A stretch of DNA of 64,000 bases from Lentzea atacamensis. Lineage in GTDB: Bacteria; Actinomycetota; Actinomycetes; Mycobacteriales; Pseudonocardiaceae. The stretch lies in assembly GCF_003269295.1 (NCBI RefSeq), contig NZ_QLTT01000014.1:62001-126000 (forward strand), written 5' to 3'. Below are positions 41,559 to 48,942 of this stretch, in pieces (within the stretch, counting starts at the first letter, position 1; each line of letters begins with the position of its first letter). The notes beneath the pieces are model-generated. The model ran no database searches and had not been told where the DNA came from. It saw only the letters and a list, made by a program, of their open reading frames with translations. Made by a program: the position numbers and the translations under genes.

Positions 41559-41690
41559 GCCCCGCCGTGCTGGTGGGGCGCCGCACTCTGCCCCGGCCCC
41601 GCCCCGGGGTCAAGCCACGGAAAAACACCGCGGCTTGACCCCGGACCGCGCCCGGCGCGACCCGAGTGCACCCCACCAGCACGGCGGGGC
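41559..41690 (+). promoter_or_regulatory. Type A structured leader, copy 5
   Basis: The longest outer stem of the family: 41559-41578 with 41671-41690, 20 perfect pairs (GCCCCGCCGTGCTGGTGGGG). GCC bulge; GCACTC (41583-41588) with GAGTGC (41664-41669); inner GGGGTCAAGCC (41606-41616) with GGCTTGACCCC (41632-41642), which carries a compensated change relative to GGGGCAAGCC. It ends 48 nt before the proposed start at 41739. Confidence 0.8.
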
Positions 41691-41738
41691 AGCGGGAAAT
41701 CGAACAACTCCCGCTCAGCACCACACGGGAGAACCTCG

Positions 41739-42128
41739 TTGCCTGTATGCGGAAACCGAGCCCGTCACGCCGAAGGCACCCCGGTCACGCACGCCAGCAT
41801 CGCCGCGATCCGCGCCTGCTTCCTCGAGGAGGAGGTGTGGCCCTGCAGCTGGCTCGTCGAACTCACGAACCCCGAGGACGGCGAAAGCACCTACGTCGAG
41901 TGCGGCGGCGTGACCTGGTACCTGCCCGGCAACCGCGGCTACGCCTGCGAGAACGGCCACGACCACATCTACGACCAGGTGCGGGCCGACGAACGCTGGG
42001 ACTACGCAGCCGATCCCGAGGAAGCCGGGCTGCTCGCCGGTCGCGGCGTGCGACCGGTCGCGATGGACGGCGGGCCCATCGACGTCGACCCCGGCGCCTT
42101 CCGCTACGCAGCCGGCCTGCCGGGCTGA
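41739..42128 (+). CDS. Hypothetical protein
   Basis: 129 residues if the TTG at 41739, after CGGGAGAACCTCG, is used. The certain coding part begins near 41779 (VTHASIAAIRACFLEEEVWP): there GAAGGCACCCCG stands before GTC, exactly where an ATG or GTG would be expected, so the original start may have mutated. Contains WPCSWLVELTNPEDGESTYV and a CGG...C pair. The GAAACCGAGC motif falls at 41752. No recognised domain. Confidence 0.5.
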   Translation: MPVCGNRARHAEGTPVTHASIAAIRACFLEEEVWPCSWLVELTNPEDGESTYVECGGVTWYLPGNRGYACENGHDHIYDQVRADERWDYAADPEEAGLLAGRGVRPVAMDGGPIDVDPGAFRYAAGLPG

Positions 42129-42140
42129 CCTCACTGCCTC

Positions 42141-42177
42141 GCCCCCGTCCGGCACGCACTTCGTGCCGGACGGGGGC
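42141..42177 (+). terminator. Perfect 15-bp hairpin
   Basis: GCCCCCGTCCGGCAC (42141-42155) pairs with GTGCCGGACGGGGGC (42163-42177), 7-nt loop, 12 nt after a stop codon and 47 nt before the next ATG. No T-run. Confidence 0.6.
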
Positions 42178-42224
42178 GTCCTCATGCGCGCGCGAATCTC
42201 TCGTCTGCAGAACGGATTTCCGTC

Positions 42225-43694
42225 ATGATCACCGTCAAAACAGTGGCTCTGCACGGGCTGACCGGTCACATGATCAGGCTGATTGCAACCGCGGCCCCCG
42301 GCGAGGAGCGCATCACCTTCACCGGCGACGGCGACCCGACCACCCTGCTCCTGCGTGTGCTCGCGGCGCTGGACGGCGCCGGTGAACGAGACCGACACCA
42401 CCAGGTCGAAGTACGTCTCGACCCGGTGACCGCGCAATGGCCGGACGCCGCGGCGGTCGCGGTCGCGATGCTGGCGGCCGCCAACGATGTTCCCGCAGAA
42501 CGCCTCGCGGGCAGCGCCGTGCTCGGTGAGGTCGGTCTGGACGGCGGTCTGCGTCCTACGCGTGGAACCGTGTCGGCTGTGCAGGCGGCCCGTGCACACG
42601 GGATCCGCAGGGTCATCGTGCCCGCGGCCGCCGCCCGCGAGGCCCTCCTGATCGACGGAGCCGAGGTTCTTGCTGGGCGTGGCTTGTCCGACGTTGCCGC
42701 CTGGCTCCGGGGCGACGACGACGCTCTCAGCACCCGGCGCCCGGCGGCCAGCGACCTCACAGATCACCTACGCTCGCCGGCCCGTCCGGTTTCGGCGGAA
42801 GCACGGGAGATCGCGAAGGTCGCCGCCACCGGCGGGCACCACCTCTTGATCGACGGCGCCGACAATGCGGCCACCGGGCTGGTGGCCCAATGGCTTCACC
42901 AACTCCTGCCCGACCTCACCCCGGCACAGCAACTCGACGTCGCCGTGGTGCGCTCGCTGACCGGGCCGCACCTCGGAGGTGTCCGCCTGTCGCGCACGCC
43001 GCCGATGGTCAACCTGCATCCCAGCAGGCTGCTCGCCGCGCTGATCGGCGGCACGGCGCCCGGCGCGGGCAGCGAAGCGCACCACGGCCTGCTGGTCGCC
43101 CGAGAACTCGGCGACTTCTCGGGCGCGGAGCTGGACGCGCTGCGTTCGATGATGTGCCGGCGCGAGGTGTCCATCGCCCGCGGTGGTCGTGTGACGCGCT
43201 ACCCGGCGGGGTTTCAGCTGCTCGCGACGCACACCGCCAGAGCGTCGCGGCTCGCGCCGGTTCTGGTCGACGCCTTCGACATGGCGCACTCGCTGAGCAC
43301 GTGCGTCGCCGAGCCAACCGATCGAGAGCAGGAAATGCGCCTTCTCGCGCAGGAGCGGGCGGCGGTCTGCGCGGCACGGGCTCGCTCGGTGGGCCGTTGG
43401 CGTGGCCGCACCGGCGCGACTGGTGCGGCTGGAGGCGAGCTCAACGCCACGGTGCCAGCCGAGGTGTTGCACGCCGTCCCGCTGCCCGCCGCGACCACCG
43501 CCTCTGTACAGGACGCGCAGCAGCGCGGCGTGCTGTCCGTTCGAGGTGGGGACGCCGTACTGCGTCTCGCGTGGACGCTGGCCGACCTCGCCGGCGCCGA
43601 CGTGCCTTCGGACCGCCACGTCCGCCAGGCGCTGTCGCTGCGCAACGGCCTCGGCGTACGCCGGGATTCCGCGTCGTGCGGTGTCCCGGCGTGA
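42225..43694 (+). CDS. ComM/YifB-like protein with degenerate AAA+ domain
   Basis: 489 residues, close to ComM length. Residues 1-165 are the ChlI (Lon-like) domain: AGSAVLGEVGLDGGLRPTRG, ARAHGIRRVIVPAA. Residues about 185-480 align with the Mg-chelatase AAA+ domain: GGHHLLIDGADNAATGLVAQ at the Walker A position, where GPPGxGKT is expected; HHGLLVARELGDFSGAELDA at the Walker B position (LFLDE expected); YPAGFQLLATHTARASRLAP and a C-terminal LRLAWTLADLAGADVP helix. Both ATP-binding motifs are gone, so it is probably a pseudo-ATPase. ComM is a helicase for branch migration during DNA uptake. The ChlI half is paralogous to the gene at 15781. Confidence 0.75.
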   Translation: MITVKTVALHGLTGHMIRLIATAAPGEERITFTGDGDPTTLLLRVLAALDGAGERDRHHQVEVRLDPVTAQWPDAAAVAVAMLAAANDVPAERLAGSAVLGEVGLDGGLRPTRGTVSAVQAARAHGIRRVIVPAAAAREALLIDGAEVLAGRGLSDVAAWLRGDDDALSTRRPAASDLTDHLRSPARPVSAEAREIAKVAATGGHHLLIDGADNAATGLVAQWLHQLLPDLTPAQQLDVAVVRSLTGPHLGGVRLSRTPPMVNLHPSRLLAALIGGTAPGAGSEAHHGLLVARELGDFSGAELDALRSMMCRREVSIARGGRVTRYPAGFQLLATHTARASRLAPVLVDAFDMAHSLSTCVAEPTDREQEMRLLAQERAAVCAARARSVGRWRGRTGATGAAGGELNATVPAEVLHAVPLPAATTASVQDAQQRGVLSVRGGDAVLRLAWTLADLAGADVPSDRHVRQALSLRNGLGVRRDSASCGVPA

Positions 43695-43726
43695 CAAGTG
43701 GTTCTGTTGCTAGGAAAAGAGGATCT

Positions 43727-44134
43727 GTGGACGCCGAGTCGGAAGCCAGGGAGGCCGTGCGGGTCTACCGCAGGGTCGAGGTCTACGTCCGCAACGCTAT
43801 TCGTCAAGGCATGGTTCTTGGCTCCAAAGCGGACTGGGAGCAGTTCGGCGGCGCAGGCTTCACGCAGACGTTCGAGGACCTCGACGAGGCCCTGCGATTC
43901 GCCGAGGAGCACAGGCTGTTCTTCAACAACTGCATCGTGGAGGTCTCCTACGTCACCGGCTACGAGGTCGAGCCGACGACGGTTCCCGCCTCCCCATGCC
44001 CCTGGGACGTCACGATGGTGCCCGCAGAGCGGACGCTCTCGGTGTGGCGGGACGTTCCCGGCTGGGAAAGCGGTGAACCTGATCGTCGCCGCTACGAACA
44101 TGTTCACCGGCTCGACGGGGGCACCTACCGGTGA
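43727..44134 (+). CDS. Hypothetical protein
   Basis: 135 residues from GTG 43727 (AAAAGAGGATCT). Starts with a helical ESEAREAVRVYRRVEVYVRN, then FEDLDEALRFAEEHRLFFNN. No recognised domain. It follows the ComM-like gene by 32 nt and overlaps the next gene (GTGA), so the three may be one unit. Confidence 0.6.
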   Translation: MDAESEAREAVRVYRRVEVYVRNAIRQGMVLGSKADWEQFGGAGFTQTFEDLDEALRFAEEHRLFFNNCIVEVSYVTGYEVEPTTVPASPCPWDVTMVPAERTLSVWRDVPGWESGEPDRRRYEHVHRLDGGTYR

Positions 44135-44514
44135 GCGGTCCACACAGGAGCGGGCTGCGCGACCGTCGCGCCGTCTGCGCGCTGGTCACCGCGGCGGCGG
44201 TTGCCGCCCTGTGTGCGTGCGTCTACGTCACCCGCCAGGTCCACGCGAACCAGCAGGACGTCACCTGCACGATCACCGGCAAGAGCCTGGGATCCGGCAA
44301 ACGCCGGCACCGTGAGCGCCGGGTGCACACCGTGCAGTGCGGCACGCTGGCGAACGAAACCTCGTTGTGGTTCTGGAAGAACAGCCGCGATGTGCGCGAT
44401 GTCGACGAGGAGTTGCGCCCCGGCTCCACCGTCGTCGTCAGGATCGCGGGTCAGCGTCTCGACGCTGTCGACCGCTACCCGAACATCATCCGCGTCGTCG
44501 GCCCCGCCAGCTGA
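44131..44514 (+). CDS. Membrane-anchored or secreted hypothetical protein
   Basis: 127 residues, GTG overlapping the previous stop. Positively charged start followed by a hydrophobic helix at about 15-35 (CALVTAAAVAALCACVYVT), a signal anchor or signal peptide. The exported part has two cysteines and a basic patch (GSGKRRHRERRVHTVQC). Function unknown. Confidence 0.6.
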   Translation: MSGPHRSGLRDRRAVCALVTAAAVAALCACVYVTRQVHANQQDVTCTITGKSLGSGKRRHRERRVHTVQCGTLANETSLWFWKNSRDVRDVDEELRPGSTVVVRIAGQRLDAVDRYPNIIRVVGPAS

Positions 44515-44855
44515 TCCGCACGGCCATTGGCCCTCTCGTTCACCACGCGCCGCGTCGATGCGAACAACGTGGTGGTTGCTGTGCGGGGGGAAGGGGCAAG
44601 CGGGTTCGGACCGGGGGCTGTCGATCTGCTCTGAGCAAATCAGAACGCTCCAGGTCCGTGTCAAGGAGCCCGGCCCGAAAAGCGCGGGCCGAACTCCTTG
44701 ACACCCCCTTCGGGGCCTTCCACGCCCTGATCTGCCTGCCGCAGATCGGCAGCCCCCTCGGGCCGAACCCACTCGATGAAATTGCCATCGGGGTGGGTGA
44801 GGAGGAGGCGGGGTTGTCGGTGACCTGATCACCGATCTGCAAGGGAGTTCTCGCC
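44515..44855 (+). other. Leader region of ssb
   Basis: 341 nt with no supported gene. The main structure is GTGTCAAGGAG (44659-44669) with CTCCTTGACAC (44694-44704), 11 pairs, enclosing CGGCCCG/CGGGCCG with a GAAAAGCG-type loop. A weaker CTGCCTGCCG/CGGCAG pairing follows. The 90 nt before the ATG are purine-rich (GGTGAGGAGGAGGCGG), and the start is preceded by CAAGGGAG. Confidence 0.5.
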
Positions 44856-45338
44856 ATGGCTGGAGAGACCACCATCACCGTCGTCGGCAACCTGACCGCC
44901 GACCCCGAGCTCCGCTTCACCCAGTCCGGCGCGGCCGTCGCCAGCTTCACCATCGCCTCCACCCCGCGCAACTTCGACCGTCAGTCCGGCGAGTGGAAGG
45001 ACGGCGACACGCTGTTCCTGCGCTGCAACGTGTGGCGGCAGGTGGCGGAGAACGTCGCCGAGTCGCTGACCAAGGGCACCCGCGTTCTCGTCGAGGGACG
45101 GCTCAAGCAGCGTTCGTTCGAGAACAAGGAAGGCCAGAAGGTCACCGTCGTCGAGCTGGATGTCGACGAGATCGGCCCGTCGCTGCGGTACGCGACCGCG
45201 AAGGTCAACAAGGTCAGCCGCAACGGCGGCCAGGGTGGTGGCTTCGGCGGCCAGCAGCCGCAAGGTGGCGGCGCGCCCGCCGACGACCCGTGGGGCGCGG
45301 CCCCGGCCAACGCCGGCTCCGGCGAGCCCCCGTTCTGA
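44856..45338 (+). CDS. ssb: Single-stranded DNA-binding protein
   Basis: 160 residues. OB fold at residues 1-115: TTITVVGNLTADPELRFTQS, VASFTIASTPRNFDRQSGEW, FLRCNVWRQVAENVAESLTK and GTRVLVEGRLKQRSFENKEG, which are standard actinobacterial SSB strands. A glycine/glutamine-rich linker leads to a C-terminal tip ending GEPPF; the usual acidic DDxPF tip is weaker here. It binds the incoming single strand or the lagging strand. It sits downstream of the decayed ComM-like gene and upstream of unknown genes, typical of a plasmid leading region. Confidence 0.95.
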   Translation: MAGETTITVVGNLTADPELRFTQSGAAVASFTIASTPRNFDRQSGEWKDGDTLFLRCNVWRQVAENVAESLTKGTRVLVEGRLKQRSFENKEGQKVTVVELDVDEIGPSLRYATAKVNKVSRNGGQGGGFGGQQPQGGGAPADDPWGAAPANAGSGEPPF

Positions 45339-45352
45339 TCCACACCCCGGTC

Positions 45353-45388
45353 GTGGCCCCTCACCTCAGCACCACGGTGAGGGGCCAC
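45353..45388 (+). terminator. Perfect 13-bp hairpin after ssb
   Basis: GTGGCCCCTCACC (45353-45365) pairs with GGTGAGGGGCCAC (45376-45388), 10-nt loop, 14 nt beyond the ssb stop. No T-run. It is also within the leader of the next gene. Confidence 0.6.
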
Positions 45389-45446
45389 CACCCGTGCGCT
45401 CGTTCCGCTCTCCTGCCAGTTCACCGAGTTGGAGGACTTACCCGTC

Positions 45447-45869
45447 ATGTCGTCCGTTCTGGTCGAGACCTTCGAAACGCCGGCCGCGCAAGCCGGTGGC
45501 ACCCCGTGGTCCATCGCCATCAACGAGTTCGCCGACAACGCTGCGCGTTTCATGTTCGGGGACGGCATCTACTACCAGGGCCCCGACCTGAAAGGCACCG
45601 CGCTTCGGTACCGCCGGCAGTTCGTGCGGTGGCACGGTGCCGCGGGTAGTCGCTACGGCGGTGACTGGGTGGCGCCTGGCCGAACTGTCGTCGAGGTTCC
45701 GGGAAGGAAGTGGGCCGTCAAGCGTCCGGAGGACTGCACGGCCGCCGACCGCCGCAGCGCCTGGTTCTACGCCGACGGCCGGCAGATGACCGAGGACGAG
45801 GCCGCGGACCTGTCGTCGCCGGAGCCCGTCGTGCTGCTGTGCCTGAACTGCGGGCTCGACGGCACCTGA
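45447..45869 (+). CDS. Hypothetical protein
   Basis: 140 residues from ATG 45447; GGAGGACTTACCCGTC precedes it, and TTG 45429 is a possible alternative. No recognised domain. Block RQFVRWHGAAGSRYGGDWVA and the C-terminal VVLLCLNCGLDGT with two cysteines. Soluble. Confidence 0.6.
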   Translation: MSSVLVETFETPAAQAGGTPWSIAINEFADNAARFMFGDGIYYQGPDLKGTALRYRRQFVRWHGAAGSRYGGDWVAPGRTVVEVPGRKWAVKRPEDCTAADRRSAWFYADGRQMTEDEAADLSSPEPVVLLCLNCGLDGT

Positions 45870-46111
45870 TCCAGCAAGCAAGTTCACCTGCCAGACCTTC
45901 TGTCCGAGCTGAGGCGCGTGCCCCCTCGCAGTGGCACAGCTGCCCGCTCACCTCGGCCAGGCGCGCGCCGTCACCCCCCGGCGTCGCGCCTGGCCGAGAC
46001 CCCGTCCACTCGTGCGCCATCGGTTGTCCACACACCCCAGCTCGGTGTGTGAACAGCCGTAACCGCGCTGAGCAGCGATGTCGTTGTCGAACCTTGGCCG
46101 AGAGGGTTGTC

Positions 46112-46525
46112 ATGAGCAAGCAGCACAAGAACGTGGTGTGTCTGGCGCAGCGCCGCGCGGCGGCCGACGCCAAGACCGACGCGCGTGCGCGCTACGAGCG
46201 CTGGTCGGCGACGATCGACCTGTGGCGCCAGGGCTACCTCCGCACCACGCGCGAACGTGCCCGCCTCGGCGACGCGACGGTGGCCCCGCAGTACTGGCAC
46301 TTCCTGCCGCAGAACGTGCGCACCCACCTGGAACGCTCGGGCCAGTTGGAGGAGGAGGTGCCCGGCTTGAGCATGTCGGAGTGGCTGGCCTGGGACCGCC
46401 GGTACAGGGCCGATGTCACCGCCTCGGGCGTCTACGAACAGAACATTCGTCGCACGCTGCGCTCGATGCGGCTGGCCCGGCAGACCAACGGCGGCGGCCA
46501 TGGTGCTGTGGCGGCAGCAGCCTGA
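46112..46525 (+). CDS. Hypothetical protein with N-terminal CLAQRRAAA module (paralogue 2)
   Basis: 137 residues from ATG 46112; GAGAGGGTTGTC precedes it, as in the paralogue at 46726. The first 35 residues (KNVVCLAQRRAAADAKTDAR) are the shared module. The rest (QYWHFLPQNVRTHLERSGQL, NIRRTLRSMRLARQTNGGG) is different and helical. A leader hairpin GGTTGTCCACACACC with GGTGTGTGAACAGCC lies at about 46021-46058. Confidence 0.65.
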   Translation: MSKQHKNVVCLAQRRAAADAKTDARARYERWSATIDLWRQGYLRTTRERARLGDATVAPQYWHFLPQNVRTHLERSGQLEEEVPGLSMSEWLAWDRRYRADVTASGVYEQNIRRTLRSMRLARQTNGGGHGAVAAAA

Positions 46526-46725
46526 TCGGGCAAGCAGCCGGTCGCACCACGCACTTCTGCCCAGTGGAGCTCACGCTGTCCGACCGCGCGCCTGCCCGCG
46601 TCGACTCGGTCGCAGCACCTGCGAGCTCGTCCTCACCCACATCCCCGGGTTGTCCGCACGACTCGGACAACCGGCATCGAGTTGCGCATCGCGTAGTCCT
46701 TCCGCGCCCTTGGAGAGGTTGTCCC

Positions 46726-47046
46726 ATGAACAAGCGGCACAACAACGTCGTGAGCCTGGCGCAGCGCCGCGCGGCCGCCGGGGTCAAGCACGCCGCCCGG
46801 TCACGTTACGAGCGCCTGGCGGCGAACTTCGACCGTCACGGCCCAGACGCGTTGCGTACCAAGGTGGAACGGCCGGGGACGGAGCGGCACAGCATCGTCC
46901 TGCAGGAGCTCGACGGCAAGTTCGTCGCGTCGTGCGCGTGCGGCGAGTGGCGAAGCAAGCCGATGGGCGCGCCCTACGCCAAGGGCGCCCACACGCGGCA
47001 CGTCAAAGCGGCCATGCAGACCGGGGCTGTCACGCCAGCCGCCTGA
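46726..47046 (+). CDS. Hypothetical protein with N-terminal SLAQRRAAA module (paralogue 3)
   Basis: 106 residues from ATG 46726 (TTGGAGAGGTTGTCCC upstream). The first 35 residues (NNVVSLAQRRAAAGVKHAAR) match those of the genes at 17276 and 46112. The remainder is a small domain (IVLQELDGKFVASCACGEWR, AKGAHTRHVKAAM) with a CAC pair. Its leader has the hairpin GGTTGTCCG with CGGACAACC, an echo of the one before paralogue 2. Confidence 0.65.
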   Translation: MNKRHNNVVSLAQRRAAAGVKHAARSRYERLAANFDRHGPDALRTKVERPGTERHSIVLQELDGKFVASCACGEWRSKPMGAPYAKGAHTRHVKAAMQTGAVTPAA

Positions 47047-47403
47047 GCCGCCCACGTCACTGCCCCACCGTGGATCGGTTGGGCACCGCGAACACCCGCA
47101 GGACCGGCAGTCGAAGCCCTGAGGGCGAGGCGAGCCGACGCCCTGGCCGAGGCGCTCCCCGGTCCTGCGGGCCCTTCACCGCCTCCACCTACCTGCCGCT
47201 GCGCGGAGGCGTCGAGTCTTCCTGGCTGAGCTGAGGCGCGCGTCGCCACCACCCGACGCTGCTGCCCGCTCATCCCTCGGCCGGGCACCCGCCTACCCCC
47301 ATCGGGTCCGCCCGGCCGAGGGCGACTTCTCGACGTCGGGCTCGATACCGAGCCCCCGGGCCGCGACCGGCAAGCCGCCGCCCGTCTGCAGAAAGGTTCC
47401 GTC
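47047..47403 (+). other. Leader with two successive stem-loops
   Basis: 357 nt, no supported gene. First element: CCCGCAGGACCGG (47095-47107) with CCGGTCCTGCGGG (47159-47171), 13 perfect pairs, enclosing a smaller GGGCG/CGCCC stem. Second element: CCCTCGGCCGGGC (47274-47286) with GCCCGGCCGAGGG (47310-47322), 13 perfect pairs, extended by ACCCG/CGGGT. The gene starts 80 nt beyond. The architecture (outer stem, internal loop, inner stem) matches the other leaders, but no boxes are shared. Confidence 0.55.
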
Positions 47404-47817
47404 GTGCCTGTTGGCACCTACGCCCCTGGAACGGACCACTTCGATCTCGCCGTGGACTACGGCGGTCTGACCTACAGCATGTTCTTCGGCACCGACACGA
47501 ACCACACGCCGTTGCCCACCGAGCCGCCGCCCAAGGGCACCGTGTGCCTGTGCCCGTCGTGCCAGAGCGAAGGCTGGTACGCGCAGTCCCCGGTGTGCAG
47601 GTTCTGGCGGGCACACTGCGAGGACTGCGACGGCACCCGGTCCTCTCGGGAGTTCGACCGCGGCCGCCCGGCCCGCACGGTGGCCTGCCAGCGCTGCGCC
47701 GAGGAGTGGACCGCGGCGGTGAACGAGTTCCGCCGTGTGCTGCGCAACCCGGCAGCGGCCGCGCGGCAGTTGCGCGCGCAGGCCCTCACCCACCGGGCGC
47801 TGGCGGTGACCAGGTGA
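47404..47817 (+). CDS. Zinc-finger-like hypothetical protein
   Basis: 137 residues, GTG after AGAAAGGTTCCGTC. Three CxxC-type pairs: CLCPSC near 48-53, CEDCDG near 72-77 and CQRCAE near 95-100, probably one or two zinc ribbons. The C-terminal 40 residues are one helix (AVNEFRRVLRNPAAAARQL). Nucleic-acid binding is likely but unproven. Confidence 0.65.
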   Translation: MPVGTYAPGTDHFDLAVDYGGLTYSMFFGTDTNHTPLPTEPPPKGTVCLCPSCQSEGWYAQSPVCRFWRAHCEDCDGTRSSREFDRGRPARTVACQRCAEEWTAAVNEFRRVLRNPAAAARQLRAQALTHRALAVTR

Positions 47818-47912
47818 GCCGGTCCGAACTGCGCGCACGACAGCCGTCCAGACATCCCCAGAGTTCCGGTTTCCGCCGTTCGCGCAGGCCAGGTGTCCTA
47901 CCCTTCGACGAC

Positions 47913-48320
47913 ATGAGGTTCTCCTCGTTCGTCGCCTTCCTCCGGTTCATCGGCGCCTTCGGCGCCGGCGCCTACTTCGGTGCCGCAGCCGCGGGACTGG
48001 TCGCCGTGGTGACCGGCAGGGTGTTCGCGCCCGGCAGCACGTGGGTGGCCGCGCTCCCGTTCCTGGTCATTCTCGGCGCAGTGCTCACCGCTGGGGCTGC
48101 CTGGCTCACGCGGTTGTGGCTGCTGCCCAAGCTCCGGCGTCGGCGGAAGCGCTGGGGTGCCGCGGCCGGGGTCGTTCTCACGCCGCTGGCCGTCGCGTTC
48201 GGGGAGCTGGGCGACCTGGCGCCGCTCGGCGTGGTGCTCGTGCTGATCGGTGCGGTGACCACGGCCGTGTTGTGGGTGCGCTGGTTCCGTGCCCGGCTGT
48301 ACGCCGCAGCTGCTCGCTGA
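47913..48320 (+). CDS. Hypothetical membrane protein
   Basis: 135 residues from ATG 47913 with four predicted membrane helices (FLRFIGAFGAGAYFGAAAAG, TWVAALPFLVILGAVLTAG, GAAAGVVLTPLAVAFGELG and LGVVLVLIGAVTTAVLWV). No ribosome binding site is seen; a TACCCT at -15 to -10 suggests leaderless transcription starting at or near the ATG. Last + strand gene of the long array. Confidence 0.6.
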   Translation: MRFSSFVAFLRFIGAFGAGAYFGAAAAGLVAVVTGRVFAPGSTWVAALPFLVILGAVLTAGAAWLTRLWLLPKLRRRRKRWGAAAGVVLTPLAVAFGELGDLAPLGVVLVLIGAVTTAVLWVRWFRARLYAAAAR

Positions 48321-48351
48321 CCCGGCGCGGTGCGGATCCCCTCTGCAGCTA

Positions 48352-48388
48352 CACCACGGGGCGGACCGATCCGGTCCGCCCCGTGGTG
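48352..48388. terminator. Bidirectional terminator
   Basis: CACCACGGGGCGGACC (48352-48367) pairs perfectly with GGTCCGCCCCGTGGTG (48373-48388), 16 pairs and a GATCC loop, between the convergent genes ending at 48320 and 48397. Lacks T-runs but the position is diagnostic. Confidence 0.75.
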
Positions 48389-48396
48389 CAGGTGCG

Positions 48397-48942
48397 TTAT
48401 GCGCTGAACGCGTCGGCCGCTGCGCCGTCGTCTCGCGCCGTGGCCTCAGATCGGCCGTCAGCAGCACCTGGCGTGCTCTTCGTGCTGGTCTCCTGCGGCT
48501 GTGCGGCCTCGGCGCCGTCGGTGGTGGCCGGTGTTTGTTGTGCGGGCTGGTCCTCGGCCGCGGCTTTCCGTCCGATCGTGATCAGGTGCCGCGCTCGTCT
48601 CTCTGGCACGCCCAGCAGTTCGGCGACCTGCTCGACCGTCCGGTCCGACTCGTGGATGGCCAGCGCCGCCCGGCCCTTCACCACGTCCTGCACCGCCGAG
48701 TCCCGCTGGAACTGCTCGTGCAGCGCCGCGATGGCACGCTCGTGCGGCGCGATCCTCCGATCGCGCTCCGCCTCCGCCGCGGTGATCCGATCGTCCGCCT
48801 CGACGAACATCGCCAACGCCTCGTCGACGCGCTCCTCCTTGAGCCGCTGCTCGGCCAGCTGTGCGCTGTTGCGCTTGCGCAACTCCTCAAGCCTGCGGCT
48901 GACGCGGGTCGACCGGCGTACGCGCTGTTTCGGCTCGGCCAT
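48397..48942 (-). CDS. Coiled-coil/HTH protein
   Basis: 181 residues from the ATG at 48942 (GGGAGGCAGGACAGC upstream on its strand); the frame is open further but without a start signal. Basic N-terminus (KQRVRRSTRVSRRLEELRKR), a charged coiled coil through about residue 95, then a helix-turn-helix-like segment (TVEQVAELLGVPERRARHL) and a disordered tail. It is the only non-IS minus-strand gene in the element core and may be a relaxosome or transcription accessory protein (inference). Confidence 0.6.
   Translation of the reverse strand: MAEPKQRVRRSTRVSRRLEELRKRNSAQLAEQRLKEERVDEALAMFVEADDRITAAEAERDRRIAPHERAIAALHEQFQRDSAVQDVVKGRAALAIHESDRTVEQVAELLGVPERRARHLITIGRKAAAEDQPAQQTPATTDGAEAAQPQETSTKSTPGAADGRSEATARDDGAAADAFSA

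Noticed and set aside
5567..41690. CRISPR array or REP/BIME mobile repeats as an explanation of the recurring hairpins
   Set aside because: The copies are single, widely spaced, with no spacer-repeat structure and no cas genes. A REP origin is not excluded, but outer stems differ totally between copies and no RAYT transposase is present.
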